DNA from: Flavobacterium sp. H122
GTDB taxonomy: Bacteria > Bacteroidota > Bacteroidia > Flavobacteriales > Flavobacteriaceae
Reading direction: 5' to 3'
DNA: 39,767 nt
Assembly (NCBI RefSeq): GCF_004959765.1
Contig: NZ_SJZD01000013.1
Coordinates: forward strand, 1-39,767
Shown here: one piece after another, positions 1-7,589 of the stretch
Layout: every line of letters begins with the position of its first letter
Position numbering within the stretch: the stretch's first letter is position 1
The notes under the pieces: generated by a model
Database searches by the model: none
The model's input: the letters and a program-made list of their open reading frames with translations, nothing else
What the model was told of the DNA's origin: nothing
Translations under genes and position numbers: made by a program

Positions 1-702
1 TAAATCTAAAACTGTAACATCTGATGGGTAGACTATATTGGTATCATTAAACAGTTGTAAAAGTGACTTTTCATTATCTGTACAAATCGAAAAGGATTTT
101 AATTCAAAATCTATAATTTCATCATAGTCAGAAATTATTCTGCACAAATTTTCCAGAAGACTTTCAATAATATTCTCTTTATAATTTGATGCATAGTAAA
201 TTGTAAAATTAATTTCGTTTTCAATTTCTTCAAAAACTAATGTTACATCATCATTTTTAACATTCAGGCTATTTTCGAATTGTATTGAAAAATTAGAGAA
301 TGATTCCAGTTGTATATCCGAATTATCATAATCAGCATGAACAAATGTTTCTTTAACTTCAGCAGCCGTTTTTTGAAGAAATTCTTTAAACGAATTACTA
401 TCCTTTGTATTTAAGTCTAAAATTAAATTATTTTTTAAACCAATGTTATTGGATGCATAAACCAATAATGTTGCTTGAAATTCTTCAAAATACTTTTCCA
501 GTAAAAATGAAAAAACAGAAGTTATGATGGTAAATTTTGACAATAAATTCCCTTTTGAAATTTTATCAAACCCTACGGCATCTTCTTTTCTTATTTTTTT
601 TACTTTACAATTAAAAGCAGAGTCTTTACTTTTTACTCCGCTTTTTTTAGATTTAGTTTTATTTTGCCAATAAGTATTTGACAACGAATTTGGTTCTGCC
701 AT
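1..702 (-). CDS. Non-ribosomal peptide synthetase, N-terminal part (runs off the left edge)
   Basis: Open reading frame of 234 codons reading leftwards with no stop before the window edge. Seen: it begins MAEPNSLSNTYWQNK, where YWQNK resembles the YW-x-x-xL block that follows the catalytic His motif of condensation domains. Then come a helix like the condensation-domain segment LF..LL..F..LL (residues about 57-75) and a closing stretch ending LLQLFNDTNIVYPSDVTVLDL, the usual linker into an adenylation domain (E-FN-T-x-x-x-YP-x-D-x-T). Family knowledge: this is the C-terminal half of a condensation domain entering an amino-acid-activating A domain. No HHxxxDG motif is present, so the half domain cannot condense on its own and the protein probably starts an assembly line. 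The start codon overlaps the stop of the upstream NusG-like gene (TAATG at 704-700). The product cannot be inferred because the A-domain pocket lies outside the window. Confidence 0.8.
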   Translation of the reverse strand, partial: MAEPNSLSNTYWQNKTKSKKSGVKSKDSAFNCKVKKIRKEDAVGFDKISKGNLLSKFTIITSVFSFLLEKYFEEFQATLLVYASNNIGLKNNLILDLNTKDSNSFKEFLQKTAAEVKETFVHADYDNSDIQLESFSNFSIQFENSLNVKNDDVTLVFEEIENEINFTIYYASNYKENIIESLLENLCRIISDYDEIIDFELKSFSICTDNEKSLLQLFNDTNIVYPSDVTVLDL

Positions 703-1202
703 TATATTAGGTGATAAGATTGTATTTCTGCTAAAAGACTTTGCTGCAAAGAATTTATTTGTACGCAAATTTTTTGCTTGCTGTTAATTTTGATTATTTC
801 ACATTCATAATTCTCAAAAGGCCCTGTATTAATCCTTTTTAAATCTCCAACCTTCAATTCTGATGAATTTTTAATCTCTACTTCAGAAAATTGATTTAAA
901 AAAAAAGTAATGCGATTAATTTCTTCATCCAGTACTCTAATTAATTTATCCCCGAATTTGATGAACAAAACGACCCCCTCTACAGTAAGAGCTTTAAAAT
1001 AATCGTTCATTGTTTCGAGATAAATAAATACGTAAGAACTGAACAGAGGCTTTTCAATTTCTTTCTTACGATCACTCCACTGTGAAACTGTTTTTTGGAG
1101 AGGCAGATAAACCTGGAAATTCTGTTGGATAAGTTTTTGTGCTGTTTTTTTTTCGCAGCGTGATTTGGTATATATAACATACCAACCTTGAATGAAATTC
1201 AT
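702..1202 (-). CDS. UpxY/RfaH-like NusG-family transcription antiterminator
   Basis: 166-aa protein. Seen: an NGN domain opening with WYVIYTKSRCEKK (residues 7-19), the typical NusG-type start, followed by YLPLQK and the block KPLFSSYVFIYL (about 52-63). A KOW-like end follows with LKVGDLKRINTGPFENYECEI (about 118-137). Known for the family: these paralogues of NusG load on RNA polymerase at a leader signal and prevent premature termination in one specific long operon, such as UpxY for Bacteroides capsules, RfaH, and LoaP for antibiotic operons. Inference: it controls the NRPS operon it heads, because its stop overlaps the NRPS start and it has a roughly 260-nt leader after the previous terminator. 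It is not the housekeeping NusG, which normally sits beside secE and rplK. Certain as a NusG-family member; the target is inferred. Confidence 0.88.
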   Translation of the reverse strand: MNFIQGWYVIYTKSRCEKKTAQKLIQQNFQVYLPLQKTVSQWSDRKKEIEKPLFSSYVFIYLETMNDYFKALTVEGVVLFIKFGDKLIRVLDEEINRITFFLNQFSEVEIKNSSELKVGDLKRINTGPFENYECEIIKINSKQKICVQINSLQQSLLAEIQSYHLI

Positions 1203-1462
1203 ATAGTAAAAAATCAGTTTTTTTCATGGCTCCGCCTCTTAAGTCACATGCTCATTTATGTGCGAAAGTGGGGATAGAAGTATTTTAAAAACGGAATTTT
1301 ATATAAAGAACTTAAGTTTTTTTAGTTTGTTTAGTTTATCGGTTCTTTGATTTTCGTTTTGTCGCCAAAATAAACAAAAAAAAAAGTGGTATACAATATG
1401 TAGGAATTTATTTACTAAAATTTAACATTTTCTCTATTTTAAAATATGAAAGCAGTGTAAAT
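1203..1462 (-). promoter_or_regulatory. Leader region of the antiterminator/NRPS operon
   Basis: About 260 bp without a gene, between the terminator of the CoA-transferase and the antiterminator start. On the minus strand a possible promoter reads TTG (1396-1394), 21-nt spacer, TATTTTG (1372-1366); this is one base short of the TAnnTTTG consensus, so it is weak. Closer to the gene are a small hairpin CACAT-N8-ATGTG (1263-1246) and then GGCGGAGCCATG (1236-1225), followed by an A-run and a T-run. The GGCGG block recalls the RfaH ops element GGCGGTAGCGTG (8 of 12 positions agree by eye). A long structured leader fits a NusG-paralogue target, but function is inference. Confidence 0.35.
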
Positions 1463-1522
1463 AAAAAACCATTTTTGCAAATATCAACAAACGCCATAAG
1501 CCTTGAATAATTGCAAAAATGG
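1463..1522 (-). terminator. Intrinsic terminator with a long loop, end of the CoA-transferase gene
   Basis: Perfect 12-bp inverted repeat: TTGCAAAAATGG at 1511-1522 and CCATTTTTGCAA at 1469-1480, separated by 30 nt. On the minus strand the second arm is followed by six T (1468-1463), as in an intrinsic terminator. It lies about 35 nt after the stop of the minus-strand gene ending at 1556. The loop is unusually long but can pair further internally (TCAA with TTGA). Confidence 0.65.
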
Positions 1523-1555
1523 AAGAATAAAAAAAAAGAATTTATCTGAATTTGA

Positions 1556-2833
1556 TTAACTTATACACTTCAAACACTCAGCATATTCCCGCTCGATGGT
1601 CTCTTGATGTGCAGGATGCGCAATTTTTACCATTTCCGTCACACGCTGTTTAAGTGTTTTGCCATATAAATCGGCGATACCGTTTTCGGTAATGATATAT
1701 TGTACATGGGAACGGGTAGTCACCACACCGGCACCTTGTTTCAAGAAAGGAACAATGCGGCTTTCACCACTTTTAGTAATAGATGGTAATGCAATAATAG
1801 CCTTACCTCCTTCGCTTAATGAAGCCCCGCGTATAAAATCCATTTGGCCGCCCACACCGGAATACATTTTCATCCCAATAGAATCGGCACAAACCTGACC
1901 AGTCAAATCCACTTCAATAGCCGAATTAATCGCAATCATTTTTGGATTTTTACGTATGCGCGCTGTATCGTTTACAAAAGAAGATTCCTTCATCTCAATA
2001 AAAGGATTATCATTCACAAAATCATACAAACGCTGTGAGCCTATCAAAAAAGTAGCCAAGGCTCTCCCTTGTAAGATTCCTTTGTAGTTACAGTTAATCA
2101 CATCTTTTTCTATCAAATCAATGACTCCGTCGCTAAACATTTCGGTATGCAAGCCAAGATCTTTATGATTTGTCAGTTGAGCCAGAACCGCATTAGGAAT
2201 AGAACCAATCCCCATTTGAAGGGTACTTTTATTGTCAATCAAACTCGCCACATATTGTCCAATTTTAGCTTCTTCTTCTGAAATTGGCGCCACTTCGTGT
2301 CCAAAAATAGTTTGATTCACTTCCACCATATAATCAATTTCAGATTCATGTAAAATCCCGTCTCCAAAAGTTCTTGGCATTTGCGGATTCACCTGAGCAA
2401 TAACAATTTTGGCATTTTCAATCGCGGCGATACTGGCTTCAACCGAAGTTCCCAAAGAGCAATAGCCGTGCTTATCAGGCGGTGATACATGAATAAAAAC
2501 CACATCCAGTTTCACAACCTGTTTACGGAATAAATTAGGCAATTCACTCAAAAAAACAGGCGTATAGGATCCGTTACCCGCTTTTAAAGTATGACGTACA
2601 TTGGCACCTATAAAAAAGGAATTCACATGAAAACTTTCCGCAAGCTCAGGATTTGCGTACAAGGCTTCACCTTCAGTATGCAAATGGCAGATTTCGACAT
2701 TCCGTAATTCTGAAGCTCTTTCAGCTAATGCTTTAGTTAAAATACTTGGTGTTGCCGCAGCGGCCTGAACATATACTCTGTCTCCTGATTTTACAATTTT
2801 GACAGCTTCTGCTGCCGATATATATTTACCCAT
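1556..2833 (-). CDS. Acetyl-CoA hydrolase / 4-hydroxybutyrate CoA-transferase family protein
   Basis: 425 aa, close to the usual length of this family. Seen: the N-terminal CoA-transferase half starts at ISAAEAVKIVKSGDRVYV. FIHVSPPDKHGYCSLG (about 113-128) is a strongly conserved block. LHTEMFSDG (about 229-236) carries the presumed catalytic glutamate E231, and QMGIGSIPNAV precedes it. The C-terminal half contains YSGVGGQMDF and RSHVQYIITENGIADLYG, both typical. Known: these cytoplasmic enzymes move CoA between acyl groups through a glutamyl-CoA thioester, or hydrolyse acetyl-CoA. The true acyl substrate cannot be read from sequence. The gene is divergent from map, sharing about 120 bp, and ends in its own hairpin terminator, so it looks monocistronic. 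A function such as acetate:CoA transfer is plausible but not proven. Confidence 0.88.
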   Translation of the reverse strand: MGKYISAAEAVKIVKSGDRVYVQAAAATPSILTKALAERASELRNVEICHLHTEGEALYANPELAESFHVNSFFIGANVRHTLKAGNGSYTPVFLSELPNLFRKQVVKLDVVFIHVSPPDKHGYCSLGTSVEASIAAIENAKIVIAQVNPQMPRTFGDGILHESEIDYMVEVNQTIFGHEVAPISEEEAKIGQYVASLIDNKSTLQMGIGSIPNAVLAQLTNHKDLGLHTEMFSDGVIDLIEKDVINCNYKGILQGRALATFLIGSQRLYDFVNDNPFIEMKESSFVNDTARIRKNPKMIAINSAIEVDLTGQVCADSIGMKMYSGVGGQMDFIRGASLSEGGKAIIALPSITKSGESRIVPFLKQGAGVVTTRSHVQYIITENGIADLYGKTLKQRVTEMVKIAHPAHQETIEREYAECLKCIS

Positions 2834-2930
2834 AACCTAAAATTTTACACAAATTTACCTCAGTGAAATATTGCAAAATATGATAAAACTCATATTCAGA
2901 TAAATTTAGGTAATTATTACTAGAATGTTG

Positions 2931-2938
2931 TATTTTTG
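2931..2938 (+). promoter_or_regulatory. -7 element TATTTTTG for map
   Basis: TATTTTTG followed by CA matches the Bacteroidota -7 consensus TAnnTTTG exactly and lies 19 bp before the ATG at 2957. The -33 TTTG is not obvious. Its position decides the start: a TTG at 2936 would lie within the -7 element and upstream of any transcript. Confidence 0.55.
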
Positions 2939-2956
2939 CAGACCTATGCAAATATC

Positions 2957-3781
2957 ATGAGTGCAATTATTATAAAAACCCGCGAAGAAATTGAATTAAT
3001 GCGTGAAAGTGCATTAGTTGTTTCCAAAACATTAGGAATGATAGCTTCAGAAATTAAACCTGGAGTAAGTACGCTTTATCTGGATAAACTGGCAGAAACC
3101 TTTATTCGTGACCATGGTGCCACACCGGCATTCCTGGGCATGTACGGTTTCCCAAATTCACTTTGTATGAGTCCCAACTCACAAGTGGTTCATGGTATTC
3201 CTACTGACAAACCTTTGGAAGACGGTGATATAATTTCTGTTGACTGTGGTGCATTAAAAAATGGTTTTTACGGAGATCATGCTTATACATTTGAAGTCGG
3301 AGAAGTAGCATTAGCAACTAAAATGCTTTTAAAAGCTACCAAAGAATCTCTGTATGCAGGTATTCGTGAATTGAAAGCTGGAAACAGAACAGAAGACGTA
3401 GGTCATGCTATTCAGAAATATTGTGAAAGTCATGGTTATGGTGTAGTACGCGAGTTGGTTGGACACGGTTTAGGCCGTACCATGCACGAAGCCCCTGAAA
3501 TGCCTAACTACGGTAAAAAAGGCCGAGGAAAATTATTGCAGGAAGGTATGGTAGTAGCTATTGAACCAATGATTAATCAAGGTACAAAAAACATCAAACA
3601 GCATAAAGACGGTTGGACTATCACTACTGCTGACGGTAAACCTTCGGCTCACTTTGAACACGATGTGGCTATTATAGATGGTAAACCGGAATTACTTTCA
3701 ACCTTTGCCTATATTTACAAAGCTTTAGGCATTACTTCTAATGAGGAAGATGAATTTAGAAAAGAACCTTTATCAATCTAA
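2957..3781 (+). CDS. map: Type I methionine aminopeptidase
   Basis: 274 aa from the ATG at 2957. The reading frame stays open upstream to a TTG at 2936, but that codon falls inside the promoter -7 box, so ATG 2957 is preferred. Seen: MSAIIIKTREEIELMRESALVV, the classic MetAP start; QVVHGIP with the active-site His; and the five metal ligands in VDCGAL (Asp), GDHAYTF (Asp), GHGLGRTMHE (His), AIEPM (Glu) and FEHDVAI (Glu). Known: it removes the initiator methionine from nascent proteins in the cytoplasm, using two divalent metals. In many bacteria map sits near secY and ribosomal genes; here it stands with a methyltransferase and a helicase, so it is probably the extra or relocated copy common in Bacteroidota. 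The downstream gene is 69 bp away, separated by a repeat. Confidence 0.95.
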   Translation: MSAIIIKTREEIELMRESALVVSKTLGMIASEIKPGVSTLYLDKLAETFIRDHGATPAFLGMYGFPNSLCMSPNSQVVHGIPTDKPLEDGDIISVDCGALKNGFYGDHAYTFEVGEVALATKMLLKATKESLYAGIRELKAGNRTEDVGHAIQKYCESHGYGVVRELVGHGLGRTMHEAPEMPNYGKKGRGKLLQEGMVVAIEPMINQGTKNIKQHKDGWTITTADGKPSAHFEHDVAIIDGKPELLSTFAYIYKALGITSNEEDEFRKEPLSI

Positions 3782-3792
3782 AACTTATGTTT

Positions 3793-3838
3793 CTTATATG
3801 ACTTATGTGTTGATTTTTTACCATATAAGCCACATAAG
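3793..3838. repeat. Short inverted-repeat element between map and the methyltransferase
   Basis: Four related 8-mers: CTTATATG (3793-3800), CTTATGTG (3802-3809), CATATAAG (3822-3829) and CACATAAG (3831-3838). The last two are reverse complements of the first two in the same order, and because the pairs are nearly alike the whole can fold as one hairpin. Two partial copies of the motif flank it (CTTATGT at 3784, CATCTAAG at 3841). It resembles small palindromic elements scattered between genes in Flavobacterium; that link is from memory. Confidence 0.5.
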
Positions 3839-3850
3839 GCCATCTAAGCT

Positions 3851-4621
3851 ATGAAAAAAATATTCAAATTCTTTTTAAACGTAGTTCCAAGACCAATTCT
3901 AATAAGGGTTAGTATAATCATTCGCCCAATATTAGCATTTTTATTACGTGGAAACAAATTTGCCGATCCTATTGACGGGAAAAGCTTTCGTATGTTTTTA
4001 CCTTACGGATATGGTTCCCAACGCAATAATGTCCTTTCTCCAAGTACACTTTCATTGGAAAGACACCGTTTGCTATGGCTTTATTTACAAAATGAAACCG
4101 ATTTTTTCACGGCACTAGAAAAGAAAAAAGTATTGCATTTTGCTCCGGAACAAGAATTTTACAAGCGTTTTAAGAAACAGCAAAATATAGAATACACTAC
4201 AACCGATTTGTTTTCACCATTAGCCGATGTAAAAGCTGACATTTGCAACTTGCCTTTCGAGGATAGTACTTACGATATTATTTTTTGCAATCATGTTTTA
4301 GAACATATTCCTGATGATACTAAAGCTATGCAGGAACTTTACCGCGTTTTAAAACCAGGGGGAATGGGGATATTCCAAATTCCACAAGAGCTATCAAGAG
4401 CTGCAACTTTCTCAGATGACACTATCACTGACCCTAAAGAAAGAGCTAAAATATTTGGACAATACGACCATGTTCGTGTATATGGAAGAGATTATTTTGA
4501 CAAATTAAGAAGCATAGGCTTCACAGTTAACGAGGTTAATTACACCGCAAAATTAGGCCCTGAATTAGTTGAAAAATATTGTTTAGCACAAGGAGAAATT
4601 CTCCCCGTATGTTTTAAATAA
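3851..4621 (+). CDS. Class I SAM-dependent methyltransferase
   Basis: 256 aa. Seen: a basic, hydrophobic N-terminus (residues 1-33, possibly membrane-associating). The core methyltransferase fold starts at KVLHFAPEQEFYKRF (about 93-107), where the usual glycine-rich motif I is replaced by HFAPE. Motif II/III lies in DICNLPFEDSTYDIIFCNHVLEHI (about 130-153), followed by ELYRVLKPGG, the standard Methyltransf_11 signature. Known: this family methylates small molecules, lipids or sugars using S-adenosylmethionine; the substrate is not evident. It starts 69 bp after map and ends 10 bp before the helicase gene, so a joint transcript with either is possible. The family is assigned with confidence, the substrate is unknown. 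Confidence 0.85.
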   Translation: MKKIFKFFLNVVPRPILIRVSIIIRPILAFLLRGNKFADPIDGKSFRMFLPYGYGSQRNNVLSPSTLSLERHRLLWLYLQNETDFFTALEKKKVLHFAPEQEFYKRFKKQQNIEYTTTDLFSPLADVKADICNLPFEDSTYDIIFCNHVLEHIPDDTKAMQELYRVLKPGGMGIFQIPQELSRAATFSDDTITDPKERAKIFGQYDHVRVYGRDYFDKLRSIGFTVNEVNYTAKLGPELVEKYCLAQGEILPVCFK

Positions 4622-4631
4622 CAGACTTAAA

Positions 4632-7517
4632 ATGCCGCTATTTTCATTAGCAATCGATTTATCATGGAATGAGGAAGAAGAACGTTTTCTTCCTTTTTTG
4701 TATATAGTGGATATCTCTAAAAACCCACTGTACATCTATAAAACAGCCAATGAAGAAACACTGAAAAGTGTTTCAAAAACACTTTCTAAGAAAGAAGAGA
4801 GCTTAATGGCTTTGATTCATGATTTAAAGAAAGACAGCATTCTTAAAAAGCTGACAAAAAACAAGAAAATAACTTCTTTAAAACAGCTTAAAGAAGACAA
4901 AACCTTAAAAGCCATACTGCAGGATTACCTAAACCGAAAATTAAACGCTTTAATTAATATTACTCAAAAATCAGAGATTCCAATCAGCATTAATCTGAAT
5001 AACAGGAAGGATTTCTATTTAAATCAAGTTCATTTCCTGGATAGCGTCATTAAACCCCAACTCCATTTTTCCAAAAATGAAGAAGGTATTAATTACACTT
5101 TGTCTTTATTGCACAAAAATGAAAAAACACATCCAAGTGAATGTGAACTGATTATAATTAACCAATTCCCTTGTTGGGTTGTCATTAACAAACAATTAAT
5201 CCAAATCACTGATATAGATAGTTTAAAACTGAAGCCTTTTTTAAAAAACAAATCGATCCACATCCCTAAAAGGATGGAAAATGAATACTTTAAAAAATTC
5301 ATTAATGACATTATAAAAAAAGTTGCTATTGAAACTGAAGGCTTTTCGGTAATTACTAAAAATGAAATATCAGGTTACAGCTTAAAAGGAAGTCATGACT
5401 TTTTAGGCAAAAAATATTTACTTCAAATAGAATTTGATTACCAAGGAATATCCTTTACATCAAACCAAAGCAAGAATCAACATTCTTTTATTGAATTTGA
5501 CAATAATGAGACTGTAAGCGTAATCCAGTATAAAAGAGATTTTTCAAAAGAAACAATAATTGAAGAAAAACTAATCAGTCTAGGACTCGAAAAAAACAGG
5601 GATGGCAATTTTTACGCACCTGACCAGACGGATGAATTAGCCTCTATAGAATTTGTTTTGGAACATCTTGAAGCACTTCAATCAGAAGGTTTTAACTTAG
5701 AAAACTTTCAAATTGACCATAAAAAAATCCAACTAAAGAAAAGTACCATTTCACTTCAAAGTTCGGAACAAGCGGATTGGTTTGATTTGAAAATGACAAT
5801 TTTCTGCGGTAATCATCAGTTTCCGTTTTCTGACATTATTCCAAATATAAAAAATGGCAATCAATGGTTTTTACTCCCTGATGACACCTACTTTATAATC
5901 CCTTCAATGTGGATGAAAACTTATGGCAACATTGCTCAATTTGGAACAAAAAAAACCAATGGTGGCATTAGTTTACCTAAGAGTCATTATCTAAATTTGA
6001 ATTTAAACAGTGTCCAACTTGAAAACGAAACAGAAGCTAAACAAACACTTATTTACAAACCATCGCCTTTATTAAAAGCTACTTTACGCCCGTATCAGAT
6101 TCAAGGTGCGCAATGGTTATTAAATCATTACGCAAATGGCTTAGGAGCTTGTCTCGCAGACGATATGGGGCTGGGTAAAACCCTGCAAACCTTAGCTCTG
6201 TTAATAGCAGTACAGGAAAACGAAAAAAATCTTGCTGAACCTTCAAGTTCCGAAATGGATTTATTCAGTCTGTCACAGGAATCTCAGCAGGAACCTTTAA
6301 AAACACTGGTTGTAGTGCCTTCTTCATTAGTTTTTAATTGGTACAATGAAACTAAGAAATTTACCCCGCATTTTAAATGCATCAAATACATTGGCAACGA
6401 CAGAAAAGTTTTAGCAAAAAAACTGACGAGATATGATGTTGTATTTACCAGTTTTGCGGTATTGAATAGAGATATCTCACAATTAGAAAAAATGCCATTC
6501 CGTTATTTAATAGTCGATGAAAGCCAACAGATTAAAAACAGGAATTCAAAAATATTCAAAGCCCTCAACAGTCTGCAGGCAGAAAATAAAATCTCCCTTA
6601 GCGGTACACCTATCGAAAACTCATTGGCTGATCTATGGTCACAAATGCAGTTTATCAATCCTTCCATTTTAGGTGAGTATGCTTTTTTTGACCAATATTT
6701 TAAAAAACCTATTGAAAAAGAAAAAGATGAAAGTAAAATTGAGGAATTAAAAAACATTATCAATCCATACATACTCAGAAGAACCAAAAACGAGGTATTG
6801 AAAGACCTGCCTGAACTTGTAGAACAAGTAATCGTTTGTGAAATGAACGAAGAGCAGGAAAAACACTACGAAGAAGAAAAATCAAAGGCCCGCAATTATT
6901 TATTAAAACTGGAAGAATCTCCTTCTCCAATACACATACTTAATGTATTACTCAAACTACGCCAATGGAGCAATCACCCTAGATTGGCTGAAAAACAATC
7001 AGTTTTCACCTCAGGAAAATTCGACAGTGTCAGCTCTTATTTAGAAACACTGGTTAAATCGAAAAGCAAGACTTTAATATTCAGTTCTTTTGTAAGTCAT
7101 CTGGAATTATATGAAGATTGGTGCCGTCAAAACAATATCAGTTTCTGCTCATTAACTGGGAATACCTCTTCCGAAGAAAGAGAAAACAGTGTCAGACAGT
7201 TTCAGACTGACAACGATACACTTTTTTTCTTTATTTCCTTAAAGGCAGGCGGTGTGGGATTGAATCTAACAAAAGCTTCCTATATCATTTTATTAGACCC
7301 ATGGTGGAATCCTTTTGCAGAAAAACAAGCAATTGCTCGCGCACACCGTATTGGTCAGGAAAACAAAGTAAATGTTATTCGCTTCATTACACAAAACACC
7401 ATAGAGGAAAAAATAATTCAGTTACAGGAAAAGAAAAAAGAACTTTCAGAAAGTATAATTGATGAAAGCAGTATTCCTGAAAATGTAATGGAAAATCTGG
7501 ATTTTTTATTAGAATAA
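4632..7517 (+). CDS. SNF2-family DEAD/DEAH-box helicase (DNA translocase)
   Basis: 961 aa. Residues 1 to about 470 are a divergent N-terminal region without a motif I recognise. The SNF2 ATPase follows: LRPYQIQGAQWL (Q-motif region, about 483), ADDMGLGKTLQT (Walker A, about 509-520), VVVPSSLVFNW (motif Ia), LIVDESQQIKN (motif II, a DESQ variant of DEAH, about 624) and LSGTPIENSLADLWS (motif III). The helicase C lobe has SLKAGGVGLNLTKASYII and AIARAHRIGQ (motifs V and VI, about 870-910). Known: bacterial SNF2 proteins such as RapA relatives move along double-stranded DNA and remodel protein-DNA complexes, often linked to transcription or repair. It begins 10 bp after the methyltransferase and ends at a strong bidirectional terminator. 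Its precise role is unknown. Confidence 0.92.
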   Translation: MPLFSLAIDLSWNEEEERFLPFLYIVDISKNPLYIYKTANEETLKSVSKTLSKKEESLMALIHDLKKDSILKKLTKNKKITSLKQLKEDKTLKAILQDYLNRKLNALINITQKSEIPISINLNNRKDFYLNQVHFLDSVIKPQLHFSKNEEGINYTLSLLHKNEKTHPSECELIIINQFPCWVVINKQLIQITDIDSLKLKPFLKNKSIHIPKRMENEYFKKFINDIIKKVAIETEGFSVITKNEISGYSLKGSHDFLGKKYLLQIEFDYQGISFTSNQSKNQHSFIEFDNNETVSVIQYKRDFSKETIIEEKLISLGLEKNRDGNFYAPDQTDELASIEFVLEHLEALQSEGFNLENFQIDHKKIQLKKSTISLQSSEQADWFDLKMTIFCGNHQFPFSDIIPNIKNGNQWFLLPDDTYFIIPSMWMKTYGNIAQFGTKKTNGGISLPKSHYLNLNLNSVQLENETEAKQTLIYKPSPLLKATLRPYQIQGAQWLLNHYANGLGACLADDMGLGKTLQTLALLIAVQENEKNLAEPSSSEMDLFSLSQESQQEPLKTLVVVPSSLVFNWYNETKKFTPHFKCIKYIGNDRKVLAKKLTRYDVVFTSFAVLNRDISQLEKMPFRYLIVDESQQIKNRNSKIFKALNSLQAENKISLSGTPIENSLADLWSQMQFINPSILGEYAFFDQYFKKPIEKEKDESKIEELKNIINPYILRRTKNEVLKDLPELVEQVIVCEMNEEQEKHYEEEKSKARNYLLKLEESPSPIHILNVLLKLRQWSNHPRLAEKQSVFTSGKFDSVSSYLETLVKSKSKTLIFSSFVSHLELYEDWCRQNNISFCSLTGNTSSEERENSVRQFQTDNDTLFFFISLKAGGVGLNLTKASYIILLDPWWNPFAEKQAIARAHRIGQENKVNVIRFITQNTIEEKIIQLQEKKKELSESIIDESSIPENVMENLDFLLE

Positions 7518-7535
7518 TTACACTTCTAAAATAAA

Positions 7536-7575
7536 AAGAGGCTCCCTTATTTTTGGAGAGCCTCTTGTTTTATTT
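7536..7575. terminator. Bidirectional intrinsic terminator
   Basis: Perfect 9-bp stem AAGAGGCTC (7536-7544) with GAGCCTCTT (7558-7566). A T-rich tail follows on the plus strand (7567-7575) and an A-run precedes it (7531-7537), giving a T-run on the minus strand. It serves the convergent helicase and protease genes. Confidence 0.85.
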
Positions 7576-7589
7576 TATAAATCATTATG

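Noticed and set aside
1469..1522. Inverted repeat considered as borders of an invertible promoter, as in Bacteroides capsule loci with UpxY.
   Set aside because: Only 30 bp lie between the arms, no promoter is present inside, no recombinase is near, and one arm ends in T6 like a terminator.
2936..2956. TTG at 2936 as the start of methionine aminopeptidase.
   Set aside because: It falls within the TATTTTTG promoter box, and the family start MSAIIIKT begins at ATG 2957.
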